DNA of 64,000 nucleotides from contig CAUWAG010000012.1 of the NCBI GenBank assembly GCA_963556695.1, forward strand, positions 2,976,001 to 3,040,000, read 5' to 3'. Origin of the DNA: Anthostomella pinea (Eukaryota; Ascomycota; Sordariomycetes; Xylariales; Xylariaceae). The stretch's first letter is position 1. Every line of letters starts with the position of its first letter. Position numbers and translations under genes: made by a program. The notes below the pieces were generated by a model. The model saw only the letters and a list, made by a program, of their open reading frames with translations, had not been told where the DNA came from and searched no databases. Shown in pieces: positions 33,345 to 44,719 of the stretch.

Positions 33345-33547
33345 TGTTGGAACAAGCTTGAACGATTAATCATAATACTCGAGTATTAGGTCAAGGTCAT
33401 GATGTTACTGATGGTTGGATTGGGAGGTCTAGCTGGACTTGCAGGTCTGGCTAAGTGACCTCACAATCCGGTATCTAATCTCTTATCTAATCATACATGT
33501 GGATCTCGTATAGATGATTTGAAGGTTGGAGTCGCATAGATCCAACA
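33345..33547 (+). mobile_element. Solo LTR, copy 1 (203 bp, TSD ATAAT)
   Basis: The sequence begins TGTTGGAACAAGCTTGAACG and ends GATCCAACA, so the ends are TGTTGGA...TCCAACA as in Copia-type LTRs. It is flanked on both sides by ATAAT, a 5-bp target-site duplication. No internal retrotransposon sequence remains. Related copies lie at 49,840-50,056 (inverted) and 52,813-53,016. Confidence 0.8.
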
Positions 33548-33905
33548 ATAATAGTATTACTTATAGTTTAATCGAGATTTTTATTATAAATTTAAGCATT
33601 TTAAAGCTATTTAAAGACTTAAAGGTGTATTAAATATATATATCATTAAAAGACATATTGAATAATAATAGCTTTAAATATTAACTTAAAGTAGTTCATA
33701 TATTAAGATAAAAAATAATTGCCTTACCGTTTTATTATTATAGTAAGTAAACATGTTATATGTGACGAGCCGTCTAACCTATAAGGCTGAAGGGTTCTAG
33801 AGGGTTTATGTTCTTAGGTAAGTCAACACAAAAAACGATAGAGGCTTCTGTTAGCTAGAAGACATTCAGATACTGGGGCTTGGTCAGAACTGGGTTCACT
33901 GCATA

Positions 33906-36127
33906 CTATCCCTCACCCCCTAATGGGACACACCCCCCACCGGGACAGCCAAAGCCCACAACCACTACTAAAAGTCCCCTACCTCACTTACACGGATTAC
34001 AGCCCCCTTTGAGGCTATCTATACACTCTTTAGATGGTTAGATAGCCCTTTTTTTGGTGTTTAGCTGGATATAGATTAGTGAAATTTCAGCCATTGGCAT
34101 CAGTAATTAGGAGCCTCTGTGCCCCGCCCTTGAATACAAATTTGCTGTAGAATTCTCTCTCTGAGCCCCTAACCCTTATGCCACCACAGCATCATGAAGC
34201 CAGCCACAATGCCTCCGCCCACGTACACTGAAGATAATGTAGCGGATGCCTGGCTAGATGTGACAGATAACGGCATGTATATGAGAAAAGTCGCCCAAAA
34301 ACACGGCATTCCTAAGCAAATGCTGTCAGCACGCATCAACGGCAGAGTCACCTGAGCCGAGGCTCAGGTTAGCAAGCAGAGACTCTCTCTTCAACAAGAG
34401 AGTAAGATGGCTCAATGGATATTGCGCCAGGAGTCCCTAGGGTTGCCACTTCTTATACAGCCATGCAAGAGATTATTGTATAACTGCTAAAAAAGGGGGG
34501 GATTTTGCACCACTGGGCCCGAATTATATAGAGGGCTATAAATGCCGTAATCCTACCATCCAGACTAAAATCGGTAAGCGGATAGAATCTACTCGGTTTA
34601 AGGGGTTTACCCCTAAGTCTGTCAACTGGTTCTTTGACATATTGGGGGATTATCAATGGGTAAAGCCAGAAAATACGTACAATGTCGATAAGGGCGGCAT
34701 CATGTCGGGTTTTGGTTAGTCTTTTAACCCCCTATTCACTCCTATCTTGTCAGTTAACTAGCTAACCCCTATAGGCATCGATTCTCTAGTCTTAGAAAGT
34801 TCTAAGACCACGAAAGCCTTCCTAAAGAGTCCCAAGGGGCGTGGCTGGACCTCCTTTATCAAAGCCATCTCAGCCACGGGAAAAGTTCTCAAATCAGGCA
34901 TAATTTTTAAAGGAAAAGATCTCCAGGCCCAATGGTTCATCAAAGAATTCCGCAAAATCGCGGGTTGGTACTACATAATGTCAGATAACGGCTAGACCAG
35001 TAACGAGATTGCGTGCCTATGGTTAGACCACGTTTTCCTACCCCAGGTGGATGCTGTACAAGGGGAAGACCAGGCAGAGCCGATCCTTTTGATACTAGAT
35101 GGCCATGGTAGCCATACTTCCGTACGTTATTTATTTTTCAGGGGTTATTTAATCAGTTAACTAATTGTATAATTAACAGGACGAGTTCATGTTGCGGTGT
35201 TATTTTGTCAACATCTTGTTTTGTCTTTTCCCAGCCCATACCAGCCACGGCATGCAACCACTAGATAACGGACCATATAACGCGCTCAAAGCCTACTACC
35301 AGAGATTTCTTTCGCAATTAAATTCTCTCACAGATGCCTCACCCGTAGATAAGATCAACTTCATCCGCTGTTATTCTCAGGCTAGGGACAAGGCTTTTTC
35401 TAAGCCGAATATCCTCTTGGGCTTCCGAGTGACGGGGTGCTACCCAGTTAGCCGCAGGAAGTGTTTGAAACACCCGGAAATCCAGGAGGATAAAAGAAAG
35501 ACCCCGGAGCCAAAGGAAGTTGAAGACTCGGAGCCAGAAGACCAGCGGACCCCTATCACAAGCTGACAAATCATAGATTTCGTAAAGAACCGCTCCCCAG
35601 CCACTCGGCTGAAATTCAGGAAGATCTCCCACGTCTTTGAGAACCAGGAGACGGAGCTGGCCCTAAAAGATCATAAGATCAAGGCCTTGGAGGCTGAACT
35701 AGAACAGCTACGGCCCAAGAAGAGGAAGAAGGTCCCAAATCCGAACTGGAAGTTTATGAATATGACTGAGATATTGGTCCAGGGGGGTGACCCGTTAAGG
35801 GCCGTGGTTATAGAGTCTTTAGAGTCAGAAGTAGAGCCAGAGGTTGTTAAAGATGAGGGTGAGGAGGAGGAAGAGATTGAGGAGGCTGAGGAGGGTAAAG
35901 AAGCCCCTGTTACAGAACACCAGGTGACGAGAAGCGGTCGGTCAATTAGGGCGCCAGCTAGATACGTGGATTGAGGAGTCTCAACACCACAGAATGATAA
36001 TTTTGTTGATTTCTTTGGGCATCTATAGCCTCAATTGCGTGTAAGTGAGTAAGGGGGTATTTTGGTAGTGATGGTGGGGTTTGGCTGTCCCGGTGGGGGG
36101 TGTGTCCCGTTAGGGGGTGGGGCATGG
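33906..36127 (+). mobile_element. Dead pogo/Fot-type DNA transposon, copy 1
   Basis: The terminal inverted repeats read CCCTCACCCCCTAATGGGAC on the left and, inverted, GCCCCACCCCCTAACGGGAC on the right, extending for ~75 bp through CACCCCCCACCGGGACAGCC. A TA lies at each end (33,904-33,905 and 36,128-36,129), the target of Tc1/mariner superfamily elements. The right end abuts a glutamyl-tRNA synthetase coding sequence; the left flank is AT-rich DNA with no trace of that gene. Confidence 0.85.
34196..35973 (+). pseudogene. Pogo-type transposase, broken
   Basis: The frame pieces show a psq-like helix-turn-helix (KVAQKHGIPKQMLSARING), the first catalytic Asp region (YNVDKGG), the second Asp (ILLILDGHGSH) and a third Asp in the pogo signature PAHTSHGMQPLDNGPYNALK. 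An intron probably separates the last two (acceptor near 35,180). The C-terminus is acidic (ESEVEPEVV) and ends RSGRSIRAPARYVD. Stops occur at several places, including TAG in SDNG*TSNE, where TGG is expected, and TGA in RVT*AEAQ. These are G-to-A changes, so the gene was inactivated by RIP-type mutation. Confidence 0.75.
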
Positions 36128-38271
36128 TAAGCCTCGTCTAGCTTGTAATACCCCTTCCGCTCAAATTGAATAATTGCGCCTTGAGGCAGCTCCGCGACAT
36201 TGCAATCGGCAAACGCCTGCGTGCAGCACTCGGTCACCGGGGTCAGGAAGTCCTCGAGCACATCCTCTTTCTCGAGCTTGTCCTTGGCGATGAGGTGATC
36301 GAAGCAGACAAGGTCGACGGGAATGAGGTTGTTGTTGGAAGTCGCGAGCCAGGTCACCTTCCTCTTCGTCCTCTTGACGTCCCCCTCGAGATTCACCTCA
36401 AGCTCCAGTCCTGTGATCAAGTCGTCGTTCTGGTCCTTGGTAATGCTTCGTACATACGCATTGCTCCAATTCATCAGCGTGATCTCCTCATCCAGCTCGA
36501 AAGCCCGCGCGTCGACCTGCTCCAACAGAATCGTCTCATCATATACCACCTTCATCCCGAGCTCGGGGTTCTTCCCATGCTTGTGTTTCGAAACAATCGC
36601 AGGTCCCTGCTGGCCCCGGACGGTACAAGCAACAGCACCAACTGCCGCGACAGCCGTGCGACGAGGCGCCATGGGATCGATATACTTCCTGTTCAAAGCC
36701 CCAAATGTACCCCACTCCAGATTCAACACTTTGCGGCTCGGGCCCTGCCTCAGGATAAACTCCCGCAAGGCCGGCACGGCGACGCCTCGCCGGACGAGCG
36801 CCCTGATGGTCGGCATGCGCGGGTCGTCCCACCCGCGCACCTTCCCGCCTCGATAATTCGCCCTAACTTGCGTTTCGAAAGCAGTGTGCGCACGAAGTTC
36901 AACCGGGAAAAATTCCATATTGGGACCTTGCGCAGCCCCAGTGCGTCCTGCATCCAGGCGTACTGCGCGATCCGATCCCGGTACTCGTTCGTACGCAAGG
37001 CGACGGTGACACCCTCGACCGCGTTGAGAATCGGCGCGCAGAAGTCGTACGTCGGGTAGATCTTCCACCGCGTCCCCGTCCGGTGATGGGGCACGGGGTT
37101 GCAGCGGTAGATGACGGGGTCACGGAGAGTGTCGTTGGGACTGTCATATGCTATCCTCGCGCGAAGGGCCCATCGTCGTCCTTCCTCAGAACCAGTCTTC
37201 ATCTCCTCGAACCGCGCGAGCGTCTCCTCGACGCCCATATCGCGACGCCCACATTGCGCCGCCCAGACGGGCGTCTATTCCTGCGATCCTCATCGCCCTT
37301 GCCAAGCTCCGCGTCGTCCGCAAACGCCTTGCTATCTTTGATGAGCTGCACGGCATAGTCGTGCATCTGCTGGAAGTAGTCGCTCGAGTGCGTGATCCGG
37401 TCCGGAACGACGTCCATCAGTTTCAGATCAAAGAGGATGGCGTCTTGGAACTCGGTCTTCTCGTTCGACGGATTCGTGTCGTCGAACCGGCAGATCAGAC
37501 TGCCGCCGGGCGTGCGGTGGCCGAAGTAGTCGTTCAGCAGCGCCGCCTTCGCGTGCCCGATGTGCAGATAGCCCGAAGGCTTTGGCGGGAACCGAGTCAC
37601 GATGGGGCCGGCAATTTCGGGGAGGTCGATTTGGTAACTCGCACCGGCTGCACTGGCGGCGGCGCCGGCGGCGACTCTGTCCTTGGAGGAGGCGGTCGTG
37701 ATTGCACTGAGAGTCGCGGCGGCCCACGGGCTGGTCGCCTCGATGCAGTTGTACCATCTCGCGACATTGTTGTCTGACTTTCGCAACGACGACAGGGCGA
37801 CGGAGTTGCCGCGGATGGTGGCCCACACCAAGAGGTCGACGAACGTCAGGCTGTAGCCTACGATGTGCGATCGCAGCACTAGGTGCGCATTGAGCTCCTC
37901 GAAGGCATTGCGAAAGGCCTGGAAGTTTGAAGTAGCGAATCCTTCGGTTCTTCTGATCCACTCCTCGAGCTGGGACGTGATGAGCAGCTGCCGGGACTTG
38001 ACTTGATGATCTCACTCACAATAGTCAATCCAGGAGAGTCAGATATGCTGCTCGCAAGTGCAGCGAAGTATCGGGACAGACCGGTGTCGTTGAGAGTGGT
38101 GCCATCGGTCAAGGTCAATTTAACAGCGGCACTCTCGTGTAGGCTTTTGCCTTCGTGGACGCTCGTCTGTAGGTCATCCAGGACGTCATTGCGTTGAACG
38201 AAGGCAGCGAGCACCAGGCTTGGGTATACCAGTGAGGGCGAAGCCTTCGAAGCATAAGAGAGGATCATCAT
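36128..38271 (-). pseudogene. Cytosolic glutamyl-tRNA synthetase copy, frameshifted and truncated
   Basis: The family charges tRNA-Glu. The start MMILSYASKASPSL at 38,271 opens the GST-like N-terminal domain. The catalytic core has the HIGH motif (FPPKPSGYLHIGHAKAA, ~37,560) and the KMSKS equivalent LLSKRKL (~36,880). The anticodon-binding part ends KGYYKLDEAY at 36,128, where the pogo element begins; the last ~25 residues normally present are gone and the frame runs into transposon TIR. Three frame breaks occur: a 5-bp AAGTC tandem duplication near 38,000; an indel with local GGGCGTCGCG duplication near 37,240; and one missing base near 36,855 (EAGKVRGWDDPR split). A functional copy must exist elsewhere in the genome. 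Codon use is ordinary and not RIP-like. Confidence 0.85.
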
Positions 38272-38435
38272 GGTGAATTTTGACTGTGCGCTGGCAAGTA
38301 CCGATAAGTGTTGCGCTTTGTTGCTTGATGGGTTGCGGCGGGGGATTTCTGAAGGGAGGCGGGGGTCCTTTTGATGCGAGGGCTCCCATCGCGTTCGCCG
38401 GCATGAGTCACATTTTCGTGGACCGAATATCCAAC

Positions 38436-38653
38436 TTACAGTCACCGCCCATGACTCTCCGTTCGGCATGCCTTGATCAACTCTTGGATGTTAATGTCAT
38501 GTCAATGTAAGTCGAATAATGACCCTGGAATAAGCAGCTTTGATCTAGAAAGTCATTCTCAATACTTATTCCACAGTGCTTATTCCATTCGCGAGATATA
38601 CCCGGGGTCGCTCAGCGAGGGGTGTACGCAGACTTTCAGAGGTTCGGTGTATT
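38436..38653. mobile_element. MITE-like inverted-repeat element, copy E (reverse orientation)
   Basis: The left end contains CATGACTCTCCGTTCGGCAT and the right end GGTGTACGCAGACTTTCAG then AGGTTCGGTGTA, the reverse of the TACACTGAACC terminus. The core CCTGGAATAAGCAGCTTTGA ... TACTTATTCCACAGTGCTTA is between them. It sits about 165 bp upstream of the GluRS pseudogene start, in its former promoter. Confidence 0.7.
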
Positions 38654-38796
38654 AATCTATCTGTGTATGTAAGTGTTGTTGTCGGTCTATCAGTCTATCC
38701 AAGTCTATCACTCTGAGTCTTTCGTCTATGTGTCTTTGGTCTTTCCAAGAGGTATGTCCCCAAGTATCCCCAACGCCCGCTTACTAAGTATCCCAA

Positions 38797-40109
38797 TTAA
38801 GATTCAGTGGCACCGATGAACCACGGGTGCTCCAAGGCCTCTTGGGCCGTGATCCTCTTTTGCGGATCGAAGTTCGTCATCTTGCCGATCAAGTCCTTGA
38901 ACTCGTCGTCCAAGAGGTCGCTCTTCCAGACAGCAAATGGCCGCCTCGGGTTGTCCTCGTTGAACGAGTTGGCCATGCGACGAAAGTCGCCGGCCCACGG
39001 ATGCTTCGAGCCGAGGTAGTCGAGGAAGCCGCGGAAGTCCTTCCACTCGGCGAAATACGACATCTGACTTGTCAGGATGTCGCTGGTGGGGTCCATCTTC
39101 TGGGCGTTGTCGGCCAAGAAGATGACGCTTCGGAGGCGCATGAAGATGAACTGGTTGGTGTTAGTATGGATGGGTCGTAGTAGGTGTCAAGTGACTCACC
39201 ACAATGGCCATTGAGAAAATGTCGGATGGCTTGCCGACTGCGCCTTGGACATGGGCCTCCGGACTGCGCCAGTATTGATTGCCAACCTGCATGCCACGGA
39301 GTGCCTGACCCGGGGGGATAAGAGTCGAATCTTCCAAATCGGACAGCTGCACCCGATCAACGACAATACCCTGAGGCGTCTCATGGTAGTCCAGCATGAT
39401 GTTATTTGCTTTTATATCTACCACACATTAGAGTCTGTCCAGACTATTCGGGGAGATAGCGATACATACCCAAGTGGGCAATGTTCTGAGCATGCAGCGC
39501 AGCGAGACCTCGAAGGGTGTCGCGGAGAATCCGCTTGTGCACTCCCAAGGACAGATCCTTGAAAGCAAAGTTGAGCAGATGGTCCGTCAGGTACTCGTTG
39601 ACGAACATTTTCTGGTCGGGGACGGTGTCCCGCAGTGCTCTCAGATAAGGAGATCGGCCGAATCTGAGTTGCAAGGGGAGAGCATAGTTGTATTCGTGTG
39701 CGAACAGGCTCTTCAGCACGAACATCTTCTCATCCGCCCTATTGTTTCTTGTGAGATGGGCTCATAGCATGCTTCAGAGTCATGAAGCTTACCTGGCGAG
39801 GTAGACCTGGCGGTCTTGTCTGTCCTGCAGAACATTCTCGACAGTGTACTCCCGGCCGGAGTAGCCCTTCAGGATCACACCTGGCTCGATTGACTGAGAT
39901 CCCAAGCCGCTCGGCGACCCGAAGTGACTGGCAGAGACGGTGGTGGCTCTGCGGACAGCATTCGCAGAAGGGCCCCTAAAGGCTTGTTTTGATGCCGACA
40001 GGCTAGTGCGGGCGAGGGAGGCCAGGGGCCGCCGGAGCGCGGTCAACGCTGGCTGCATGGCCGCGCTGCGCATCTTGTTCGGTGAGACGAGGTTGGGTGG
40101 CAGACTCAA
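38797..40109 (-). CDS. Protein kinase-domain protein with atypical catalytic motifs
   Basis: The product is 385 aa in four exons: 40109-39793, 39738-39470, 39417-39200 and 39150-38797, all with GT-AG introns. The first ~80 residues are basic and Ser/Ala-rich (LTALRRPLASLARTSLSAS), possibly a mitochondrial presequence. The kinase domain starts GVILKGYSGREYTVENVL with a degenerate Gly-rich loop, then FVLKSL (putative ATP-binding Lys). The catalytic loop reads HLDIKANNIMLD instead of HRDLKPxN. The metal-binding DFG is DLE (QLSDLEDSTLI), keeping only Asp, and the activation segment ends YWRSPEAH. The C-lobe includes KPSDIFSMAIV and NFDPQKRITAQEALEHPWF. The three key Lys/Asp residues are kept, so activity is possible but motif drift suggests a divergent family seen in many fungi. 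Confidence 0.75.
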
Positions 40110-42378
40110 GACATCAGGAAGGAGTGACTGTGGTCAGAGAGGATGAGTCTGATGAGCCCGATAAACAAACAGGTGATCAAGACAAGATTCCGAGGATGCC
40201 GCAATGGCAAAATAAAAAATGCGTGCTTTAAAACCCGATGCGAAGAATCTAAACTAGGGGTCCACTGACAGTGGCTAAAGATAGTGGCGGCACGGGGTGG
40301 AGATGGTGGTGGAGGCTCTAAGATGTGTCAATGCGGACCAACACACACCCTCTCTGTCACAATACCATTTCTCTGTGATTCACGATGTTGTGTTTGATGA
40401 ATCAACGCAGGCGGAAGGCATGTGAAAGGTTAAGGGAAGGTGAAAAACAGTAATTTATGTTTATCATTGAATATACCGCATCCTTGCATTGTTGGTCTCG
40501 TACTTGGTGATCTTCTGTATGACCCACGCCCCCTTACATAGCAGACATATGTACTGAGGTAGTGCCTAGCCCACGCGGCCACGCCTTGAGGTCCAGAGCT
40601 TATCTTGGTGTCGGGAAAAGACCCTGAGATTCTAGTTTGCCCAGACCCATCGAATTCTGCAGTGTGTGTGGCTCTTGGATCCAACGGCGGCAGTCTATCG
40701 TCATAGTGTCCGTCGCCTAGCTGCGCTTTACTTTTTCGCCCGTGACTCGAGTTACAATTCGCCGACTCTCGTAGGCCTGCCTGCAGCCTCACAGCTGCCT
40801 CACCGCCGGCGCCGCCTCCCATTCGAGGTCGGGGTGTGGATATGGAGGATCTTTACCAGATGAGGACCCAGGTCCACCAAGACTATGGGACTCGGCGTTA
40901 GGCTTACTGTGTGTCTCCACCACGCCTGTACCGTCGCCAGGGACTCGGTCGAGAAGAGGGCACAGCGTTTCTTGGCGGCACACCGCTCCAGAAGTTTGCT
41001 TATCAAGAAAAGTTGGGATGGTGTTTGATCAGCTTGCACACCTGCGGGGGTGTTTGGAACGTTGACTTCGAGCTGGAGACAGTTTGATCATTGTTGTGTA
41101 ACTGGTAATCCATGTGCGACGGCATGCCAGTCTGCTCGTAACACAATCGTGTCGGGACCAGCATTCTGGCCCCTGGGAGTACTTCGTGCTCTCCTACAGT
41201 CCGGGTTTCCGCAGTCTGCGGCCATTGGGACTACCTTGCTCTCATGCGGGCTCCGGCTACGGTTGCCGTTGCCGTTGTCGCCGTTGGAGAAAGCAGGCCG
41301 GCTCCGTTCAAAAGAGTGCGCGTCTCGGCGGCCCGCCGGTTGGCTCATGATATTTGACTCAACACGCGACCGTGAGTAAATGACCGCCGCGCCCGCGTCG
41401 ATGACATCGGATGCGGATGTGGGCGCGCTGTGCCGAAAAATTGCGATTTCGTGCTTCACCGGTGTCGGCGTTTGTGTCGAGCTTGCCACTTGTTCAACCG
41501 GTCGGCATACCGATAGTGTCATTGTGTATCACCCTCACATACGGCCCCCCCCCCTCCACAGCGTAGCAGCGCTGTCAAGAACGCATCAAACCTTCTGACG
41601 AACTATCCCAACTGCAACTGCAGAGAACAGCGTATCTGATCACAGGTCTGTTCTCGGGCCGGTTGAAGACATTAGCAGTCGCGTTTTCTATCTCCGTGTA
41701 GAACCCAGCACTACCACAACCACTCAGCAAACCTGATGATGGTAGAGGTGATGTCGCTGGTGGGGCGGTGAGGATGGCGCCGGGACGCCCGCGGTTGTTG
41801 TTGGTTTTGGGGCGTGGGAGTGTTGGCGTTGATGGTGAGCTGGTTTTGCGCGTTGAGTCAGACAGACTGTTGCATTTAGTTCTACATAGCACGACCTGGC
41901 AAAATGACATGAGGTCAACTACATCTCATCGATCAGTGGGCTTTTCTAATATACGTTCTATTTAGCTACGGGCACAATATGACCACGCGCACACTCTCTT
42001 GGAACCAGTGTGCTCATAGTAAAGATTCGCCAACTCAACTACTTGATCACATCTACTTCCTATATATACTCGTACATCTGCGTGCCATCACACTGCTACC
42101 CTTCCAGCATATACGAGCCGGAGGCTATTGCGGGATGGGTTTCCGCAGCTCGACTGCAACTGGAACACTTTCAGCTTGAACCGCAGAATCATGATAAGAC
42201 CGGGGAGTGATTCCTCAGCCTCACGTGCACAGGCATGCCGTCCTTGGGGTGGACGGTGCCGTTTCCAATTTGATATAGGCGCTGGCCGTCCACCATATGG
42301 GACGGGGTAGCCTTAGAGCCTCTGTGAAGTTGAAAGCTGATTAGCAAATGGGTCTATCAATCACGAGTCCAAGTGATC
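40110..42378. other. Long gap, no gene recognised
   Basis: Several frames of 60-144 codons exist, none with domain, signal or splice support. Around 42,005-42,045 lies TAGTAAAGATTCGCCAACTC, similar to a sequence near 13,490-13,530. Otherwise anonymous. Confidence 0.45.
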
Positions 42379-44097
42379 TTACTGCTTCTTGTCCCACTCA
42401 TCCCACGCCTCTTCTATGTCAAATGTTCGGACCATTAGTAGGGACACCAGTTTGAGCTCCGTAAGAGCCAACTCCATCCCAATGCAGTTGCGGGGACCGA
42501 GCGAGAAGGGCGCCCACGCGAAGGGTACGGCGTGGAGCGGGTCGTCGGCGGCTACCGTCCAGCGTTCTGGGATGAACTCGAGAGGCCTTGGCCAGTATCC
42601 CGGGTTCTGCTGGAGTCCGGGCGCCGAAAGCCAAAGCCCAAAGCCTTCCATTGGGTATGGGGTCGACGATCCCGTTCCTGTCAAACAGAGGCCTTGGTGG
42701 GATTCGCGTATGGTGGCAGCTAGGGGGTAAAGCCGCAGTGTCTCTTTGATGACTCCCAGCGTATAAGGGAGCGAGTAGAGGAGGTGAGGAGATGCCGTGA
42801 TGACCTCAATGGCCTTTTCGGGGTCAGGACCGACTACTGCGTCGTGCTCGGCTCGTATCTTTGCCAAGCTGTCGGGATGGTCCTGGAGCATCTTCGTCAT
42901 GAAGCAGATGGTCGAGGCCGTGGTATCGTGACCCGCGAAGAGAAAGACCTTGAGATTGGCGACGAGTCTGTCCAGGAACTCGGGATTGGGCTTTTCCCTC
43001 GAAGCAGCAGGGTCGTCCTTGTCGACATACTTGATTGCCAGATCTACCACGGTCTTGGTCTGCACGGCGTTCGCGTCTGTCTGGATTCTCTTCTCGATAT
43101 GGGGCATCAGGGCTTCTCGCATGATCCTGTTGTTACGCAAAATGGCTGCCTTGTGCCAAGGCATTCGTCCAAGAGGAATTGCTCGCGCGGCGTTAGCCGT
43201 CATTCCCATGATACGAATTTGGTCCCTCATAGCGGCCTTTAGCGGGCTCTCGGATTGCCTCCTTTGCTCGTGAAGGCGCATACCTCTGCAAAACGTAAGC
43301 GCGTATGAACCAGTCGATGACATGGGCAACTCACAGCGATGCTCTGACGATGACATCAAAGGTTAGGTTCGTCGTCCTCTGCTCGAGCTGGAAGACCGGG
43401 CCCCAGCTGTCCCCGCTGCCGGCCAGCTTCTTGAGGCCGTTAATGAAGACGGTGGCTTCCTCGATGAGTTCCGGGAGCATGGCGGTCAAGTTTCGTTGGC
43501 TGAAGCCTGGGTTGAACCTGGAGCGCCATGTCTTCCAGGAATCTCCGTTGTCGCTGACGAGGTCAAGGCCCGACGTCATTGGTTCCAGGAATTCAGTGGT
43601 GAGTGGGAGCTTGGGCAGGCTCGGGGTCTGGGTGAACTGGGATCCAGCAACGGGATCAAAGACCAGAGCCAGCGAGTCCGTGACAGGCCACATATCGACG
43701 TACACCACGGGCGGCAGGCCGTCCAGGCCAGGGAAATACTTCTTGCTGTTGGCGGCAAGCCATGGGTGGAAGACGTAAATGTTGACATCGGGTGGGTGAG
43801 CTGCCCGAAAGTCACCAAAGATCTTCAAATGACCCCAGATCAGAGAATGAGGCAGCATGGGCTATTTTGGTCAGCGCGGGACACCCACCATCATGCGCGT
43901 GGCCCGCCTCCCAGAGGCGCTGGAAGGAGACTCACGATGCCTTGGGCTTTCAAGGCCCGCACCCTCGACCGCGACAAGTAGCCACGGTACATGAATCTCG
44001 CCACGACGAGGAGGAGGATGACGCCCACGCCCCGCAAGACAAGAGAGGTCGCTGGACTGGACACCATCTTGTCGTCCTGCTGTTCGGTCAGCGGCAC
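42379..44097 (-). CDS. Cytochrome P450 monooxygenase
   Basis: The product is 531 aa in three exons: 44097-43936, 43861-43335 and 43285-42379 (GTGAGT donors, AAATAG and TTGCAG acceptors). An N-terminal membrane anchor (LRGVGVILLLVVARF) places it in the ER. Catalytic landmarks are intact: I-helix FAGHDTTAS, K-helix ETLR, PERW meander (EFIPERWTV) and the heme loop FSLGPRNCIG with the axial Cys (around 42,490). A second in-frame ATG at 44,067 (MVSSPATS) is equally plausible as the start. The substrate cannot be told. No polyketide synthase, peptide synthetase or terpene cyclase is in the window, so cluster membership is unproven. Confidence 0.9.
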
Positions 44098-44283
44098 ACG
44101 GTCACTGGTAAATTCTCGGGAATGGCCGTTACGAAGGTGCTTCGTCGTTGACGATTTTCAAGAGGATAAGCGAAACGGCTGCCTGCTGGGGAGCTACATA
44201 CTAATAAGAAAGAGGAAGCGGTCCCGACTCTGCGGATCAGACGGTTGGCACTATGTACCCCAGCTGAGGCGGAGCAGCTGAGG

Positions 44284-44475
44284 TACACTGAACCTCCAAA
44301 ACTCTCCGTACACCCCTCGTTCAGCAAGCGTCATTATCATGGAATAAGCACTCTGGAATAAGCATCAAAAAGTGGTCTTTTTAAATAATACTGCTTATTC
44401 CATCAAGGTGAATACATCATTGATATCCACGGTTGATCGAGGGATGCCAGACGGAGACCTGTGCGTGTGACTGTA
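44284..44475. mobile_element. MITE-like inverted-repeat element, copy F
   Basis: The left end TACACTGAACCTCCAAAAC then TCTCCGTACACCCCTCG and the right end ATGCCAGACGGAGACCTGTG frame the inverted core TGGAATAAGCACTCTGGAAT ... TACTGCTTATTCCA. It is one of the better-preserved copies and lies between the P450 promoter and the DUF1996 3' end. Confidence 0.75.
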
Positions 44476-44719
44476 GCTCGCTGCTCGCGGGCACCTATGT
44501 ACAAGCTTGACCGATAATCTAGCGCCGGACTGGATATTAAAGTATCTATTTAAAGAAAGTTCCGTGGCTTCGACAAGTTCGAAAATCACAACGGAACTTT
44601 TGACCCTAGACCTCAAAATCAATCCTGGTCTCCAACACCTCGTAAGTATTACATGGCTCATCGGTATCAGGCATTCCGAGAACGCGCTCTACCACAGCTG
44701 CCGCCGGCAAACCATTTCA

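Noticed and set aside
33906..36127. Two independent insertions of the same pogo element (copies 1 and 2)
   Set aside because: They share identical inactivating stops plus 356 bp of flank and an LTR, so both derive from one already dead composite unit.
36166..37059. 297-codon plus-strand ORF across the GluRS region
   Set aside because: It is antisense to well-recognised glutamyl-tRNA synthetase sequence; a shadow frame.
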